A stretch of 7,327 nt of DNA from Prevotellaceae bacterium (GTDB lineage: Bacteria; Bacteroidota; Bacteroidia; Bacteroidales; UBA932): contig JAITOI010000022.1 of NCBI GenBank assembly GCA_031289995.1, positions 1 through 7,327 of the forward strand, given 5' to 3'. Shown one piece after another: positions 6,401 through 7,327 of the stretch. A program made the position numbers and the translations under genes. Under the pieces are notes generated by a model. The model worked only from the letters and a program-made list of their open reading frames with translations, ran no database searches and was not told the DNA's origin. Positions within the stretch are counted from its first letter, which is position 1. Every line of letters begins with the position of its first letter.

Positions 6401-6552
6401 CGGTTGCCCAGCGAGTCGGGCGCGTACCGCAGCTGCCCATCGCGCAGCTCCAACGGGCGCGGGGGTTGCGGCGCCGCCACGAGCGTGTTGGGCGTCGCCA
6501 AAAGCAGGTTGAGCGCAGCAAGAATGCTGGCGAGGGGGAGGATGTTTTTCAT
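3439..6552 (-). CDS. Secreted beta-helix plus glycoside-hydrolase-like multidomain protein
   Basis: This 1037-residue protein probably acts on plant or other complex polysaccharide outside the cytoplasm. Residues 1-27 form a Sec signal peptide (MKN, hydrophobic core, ending LVAA). Residues about 45-500 look like a pectate-lyase-type right-handed beta-helix: IPDFSHAGYKGGDADIP, an IQQAIDYV segment, VLLEAGTYHVEG, VVLRGSG, then repeated short beta-strand turns. After a linker (about 510-575) a TIM-barrel-like hydrolase region (about 580-935) follows; E807 (TSDEFTG) and E921 (VIVSELGSE) are plausible acid/base and nucleophile, as in clan GH-A. Residues about 940-1037 (LASPN, AAYMVYVS, YAITWFDARSG) resemble the beta-sandwich that ends DUF4038/GH140-type enzymes. 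The architecture recalls Bacteroides proteins labelled with DUFs in polysaccharide loci (from memory). The start is ATG 6552, which fits the signal peptide and promoter; 46 further in-frame codons upstream run into the repeat. No SusC/SusD or sulfatase neighbour is seen. Confidence 0.8.
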   Translation of the reverse strand: MKNILPLASILAALNLLLATPNTLVAAPQPPRPLELRDGQLRYAPDSLGNRIPDFSHAGYKGGDADIPNAPVKLRLQPTEGDATALIQQAIDYVGTLPADNNGLRGAVLLEAGTYHVEGALRLASSGVVLRGSGVNSTTIVGAGTDRQTLITVAGKGLRTVGAWVKVADAYVPSGATQLNLATQSFKVGDRVLVQRPGLGAWIQALGMAEFGGGISALGWKPGSYDISWDRTIVAVSGSTITLDAPITTALDSAYGGGLVASYSWPQRVANVGVENLRLQSSYNRANAKDEAHRWMAIVVENAQDVWVRQLNFLHFAGSAVAVWQTAGRVTVEDCKSTQPVSEVGGERRYTFYTEGTQTLFQRCFAEDGYHDFAAGHCAAGPNAFVQCEARMPHSFSGAIGSWTSGLLLDVVNIDGHALGFFNRWQDSNGAGFTAANSVLWQCTAAQIYNLAPPTAQNYAFGCWSQFIGNGYWVESNNHVSPRSLYYAQLAQRLGRSVAHRAQLIDISTSATSSPSVEQAEQLVAAARLPVQTLPNWVDQAAQRNPIPTGGGKLFAPAVSGAKIAPRSEAKPLEVVNGKITRGGMLVVGNRIGIPYWSGSIKPAFVRTARPHLTRYVPGRTGIGFTDDLDSLASYMQAQNIVGIEHHYGLWYERRRDDHERIRRMDGEVWPPFYEQPFARSGQGTAWDGLSKYDLTTFNIWYWQRLKTFANIADRHGLMLVQQHYFQHNIIEAGAHWADSPWRTANNINSTAFPEPPPYAGDKRIFQAEPFYDTEHPARRSLHVAYIRKCLDSFADNGSVLHLTSDEFTGPLHFVQFWLDVIADWQTETGHDALVGLSATKDVQDSILADPRRASLVDVIDMRYWWYQANGEAYAPLGGLSLAPRQHARNLKPKPSSFAQVYRAVREYRQRFPSKAVIVSELGSEYAWAEFFAGGSLPPIPVRDADFLASSAAMQPADGDDAHYLLASPNAAAYMVYVSDTTATLDLTRAAGDYAITWFDARSGRALSPTRPQTLHGGAVQTLHNPQAGGAVAWVRK

Positions 6553-6578
6553 TGCGTGATGTTGGGTTTGATGGGGGG

Positions 6579-6586
6579 CAAAGGTA
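6579..6586 (-). promoter_or_regulatory. -7 promoter box (TACCTTTG) of the secreted-protein gene
   Basis: On the minus strand TACCTTTG matches TAnnTTTG and lies 26 nt before the ATG at 6552. No clear TTTG is found 19 nt upstream. As at pdxA, the box overlaps the ATACCT end of a hairpin-repeat copy (C), so the upstream promoter half is repeat-derived. Confidence 0.55.
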
Positions 6587-6759
6587 TTGAAAATATTTGG
6601 GAGTTGGCGCGCTCTGCTGTGCACATTGGCGTCCTGCCGTGCGCACGGGTGCAGGGCGTGCCTCGAAGGAGGTCTGTGCTCCGTGCGCAAGACTGCGGAT
6701 GGGTGTCGAGACCGTAGGCTAAAGCCTACGGTTAATAATTGCCGTCCCGTGCGGGACTA
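6582..6759 (-). repeat. Hairpin repeat copy C
   Basis: This full copy runs in reverse orientation. Hairpin 1 is GTCCCG (6744-6749) / CGGGAC (6752-6757). Hairpin 2 is a perfect 10-bp stem, ACCGTAGGCT (6711-6720) / AGCCTACGGT (6723-6732). Hairpin 3 is GCGCACGG (6641-6648) / CCGTGCGC (6681-6688), enclosing GAAGGAGG. The distal part (6582-6640) is diverged but keeps AATATTTT and, on the minus strand, ATACCT (6587-6582). Confidence 0.82.
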
Positions 6760-6821
6760 TCCCGACACGATCTTTACGGCGGGAACAATGGCAGTTACAA
6801 GCGTTGGTACCGCGTCAGCAT

Positions 6822-6996
6822 AGTCCCGCACGGGACGACAATTATTAATCCTAGACGTAAGTCTACGGTAGCGAAAACAAGCATGTGTCTTGCGCACGGA
6901 GCACTGGCCTCCTTCGAGACACAGCCTACACCCGTGCGCCATGCAGAACGTTTGGAATAGCATCTCAAAAAAGATTTAGCCGGTTTTCGTATACCT
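6822..6996 (+). repeat. Hairpin repeat copy D
   Basis: Hairpin 1 is GTCCCG (6823-6828) / CGGGAC (6831-6836). Hairpin 2 is TAGAC (6852-6856) / GTCTA (6861-6865), extended by CC/GG across a bulge. Hairpin 3 is GCGCACGG (6892-6899) / CCGTGCGC (6932-6939). The tail CCATGCAGAACG, TCTCAA, ATTTAGCC and ATACCT (6991-6996) matches copy B closely. Unlike B and C, this end leads to no gene start: it abuts the 3' end of the convergent transglutaminase-like gene, whose stop is at 7008-7010. Confidence 0.85.
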
Positions 6997-7007
6997 CCAC
7001 CTCGCTT

Positions 7008-7327
7008 TCACCTTATTTTTCTCACCTCCACCGCCGTCTCCCTCAGCTGCGGCATTGCCATTCCAATGTCCGCATTACTGTAAGTCGGGTCGCATATCAG
7101 ATATTTTTTGCTGTCAACCAGAATATAGTCGCCCGATGCGGCAGGATTATCAAAGTGTACGGCAGCGGCAAGATGCACGCCGGGATAGTATACCAAAACC
7201 ACCGGCATACCCAGCAACCGGCGAACCAGCTGCGCAAACAGTATGGCGCGGTCGTCGCAATCAGAGTAGTCGGAGGCGATGGTTTCTTCCGCAAAATTCC
7301 ACTTTTCATAGCCGAACTGCTCATCAT
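7008..7327 (-). CDS. Transglutaminase-like (papain-fold) protein, C-terminal fragment, 5' end outside window
   Basis: The last 105 codons of a longer gene are present; the reading frame runs off the window end, so the true start is not visible. The fragment carries a likely Cys-His-Asp triad of transglutaminase-like enzymes: C23 in YSDCDDRAILF, H51 in YYPGVHLAAAV, and D79 in ICDPTYSNADIGMAMPQ (numbered from the first whole codon). The block DGKKY/DSKKY ... CDPTY ... IGMAMP is familiar from Bacteroidales proteins with an N-terminal extension and this domain at the C-terminus (from memory). A TTG-initiated ORF from 7217 would cut the domain and lose the cysteine, so it is not the start. The substrate is unknown; such proteins may be proteases or amidases. 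The stop TGA lies 11 bp beyond repeat copy D. Confidence 0.8.
   Translation of the reverse strand, partial: DEQFGYEKWNFAEETIASDYSDCDDRAILFAQLVRRLLGMPVVLVYYPGVHLAAAVHFDNPAASGDYILVDSKKYLICDPTYSNADIGMAMPQLRETAVEVRKIR

Larger units (their letters stand above)
6582..6996. repeat. Head-to-head repeat pair forming a 415-bp inverted repeat
   Basis: Copies C (minus) and D (plus) face away from a unique 61-bp centre (6760-6820). The inner arms 6732-6759 and 6821-6848 are complementary over 28 bp with one mismatch, and the outer parts pair imperfectly across hairpins 2 and 3. Within the centre, TCCCG (6760-6764) can pair with CGGGA (6780-6784). No ORF in this 455-bp gap (6553-7007) is convincing. The pattern resembles a BIME-like composite or a non-autonomous element; no mobilising enzyme for it is in the window. 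Confidence 0.8.

Noticed and set aside
6553..6690. A 46-residue N-terminal extension of the secreted protein
   Set aside because: It would place the signal peptide internally and would translate the promoter and repeat copy C.
4060..6717. An 885-codon open frame on the plus strand, antisense to the secreted-protein gene
   Set aside because: Its translation is rich in Ala, Val, Arg, His and Leu with no recognisable domain, and it mirrors the third-position GC bias of the real gene opposite, which has a signal peptide, promoter and domains. It also runs into repeat copy C.
7097..7327. A 76-codon minus-strand frame from the ATG at the window edge
   Set aside because: It is out of frame with the transglutaminase-like sequence, which is continuous over the same bases and carries the expected Cys, His and Asp motifs.

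Overview
The window most likely comes from a GC-rich member of the Bacteroidota. Two lines of evidence point there. Start-proximal promoters match the Bacteroidota -33/-7 pattern (TTTG ... TAnnTTTG), with A-rich leaders instead of Shine-Dalgarno sites. The gene content also fits: a secreted beta-helix/glycoside-hydrolase-like protein and a Bacteroidales-type transglutaminase-like protein. No rRNA or tRNA is present to confirm this.

Layout. 1-173 holds small hairpins and a perfect 34-bp-arm palindrome. 174-1514 (minus) is an IS110-family DEDD transposase, followed on its 5' side by about 190 nt of non-coding sequence behind a consensus promoter (1705-1735), the expected place for an IS110 bridge RNA. 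1736-2297 is a non-coding block holding three copies of a modular hairpin repeat. 2298-3311 (plus) is a PdxA-family dehydrogenase, closer in its motifs to PdxA2 than to biosynthetic PdxA. 3307-3439, between two convergent genes, is almost wholly two short tandem-repeat arrays. 3439-6552 (minus) is a 1037-residue secreted protein combining a beta-helix region, a probable TIM-barrel hydrolase and a C-terminal beta-sandwich. 6553-7007 holds two more copies of the hairpin repeat, head to head, as a giant inverted repeat. 7008 to the window end (minus) is the C-terminal part of a transglutaminase-like protein.

The genes do not form an operon or an obvious pathway. The IS is an insertion, pdxA and the secreted protein converge, and each of those two starts just beyond one copy of the hairpin repeat. 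The most interesting material is non-coding: (i) the candidate bridge RNA and its promoter, (ii) the five-copy repeat, whose second hairpin changes sequence but keeps pairing, and whose end lies at the -7 boxes of both pdxA and the secreted-protein gene, and (iii) the palindrome touching the IS right end.

All alignments and structures were made by eye. IS boundaries, bridge RNA ends and enzyme specificities are inferred.
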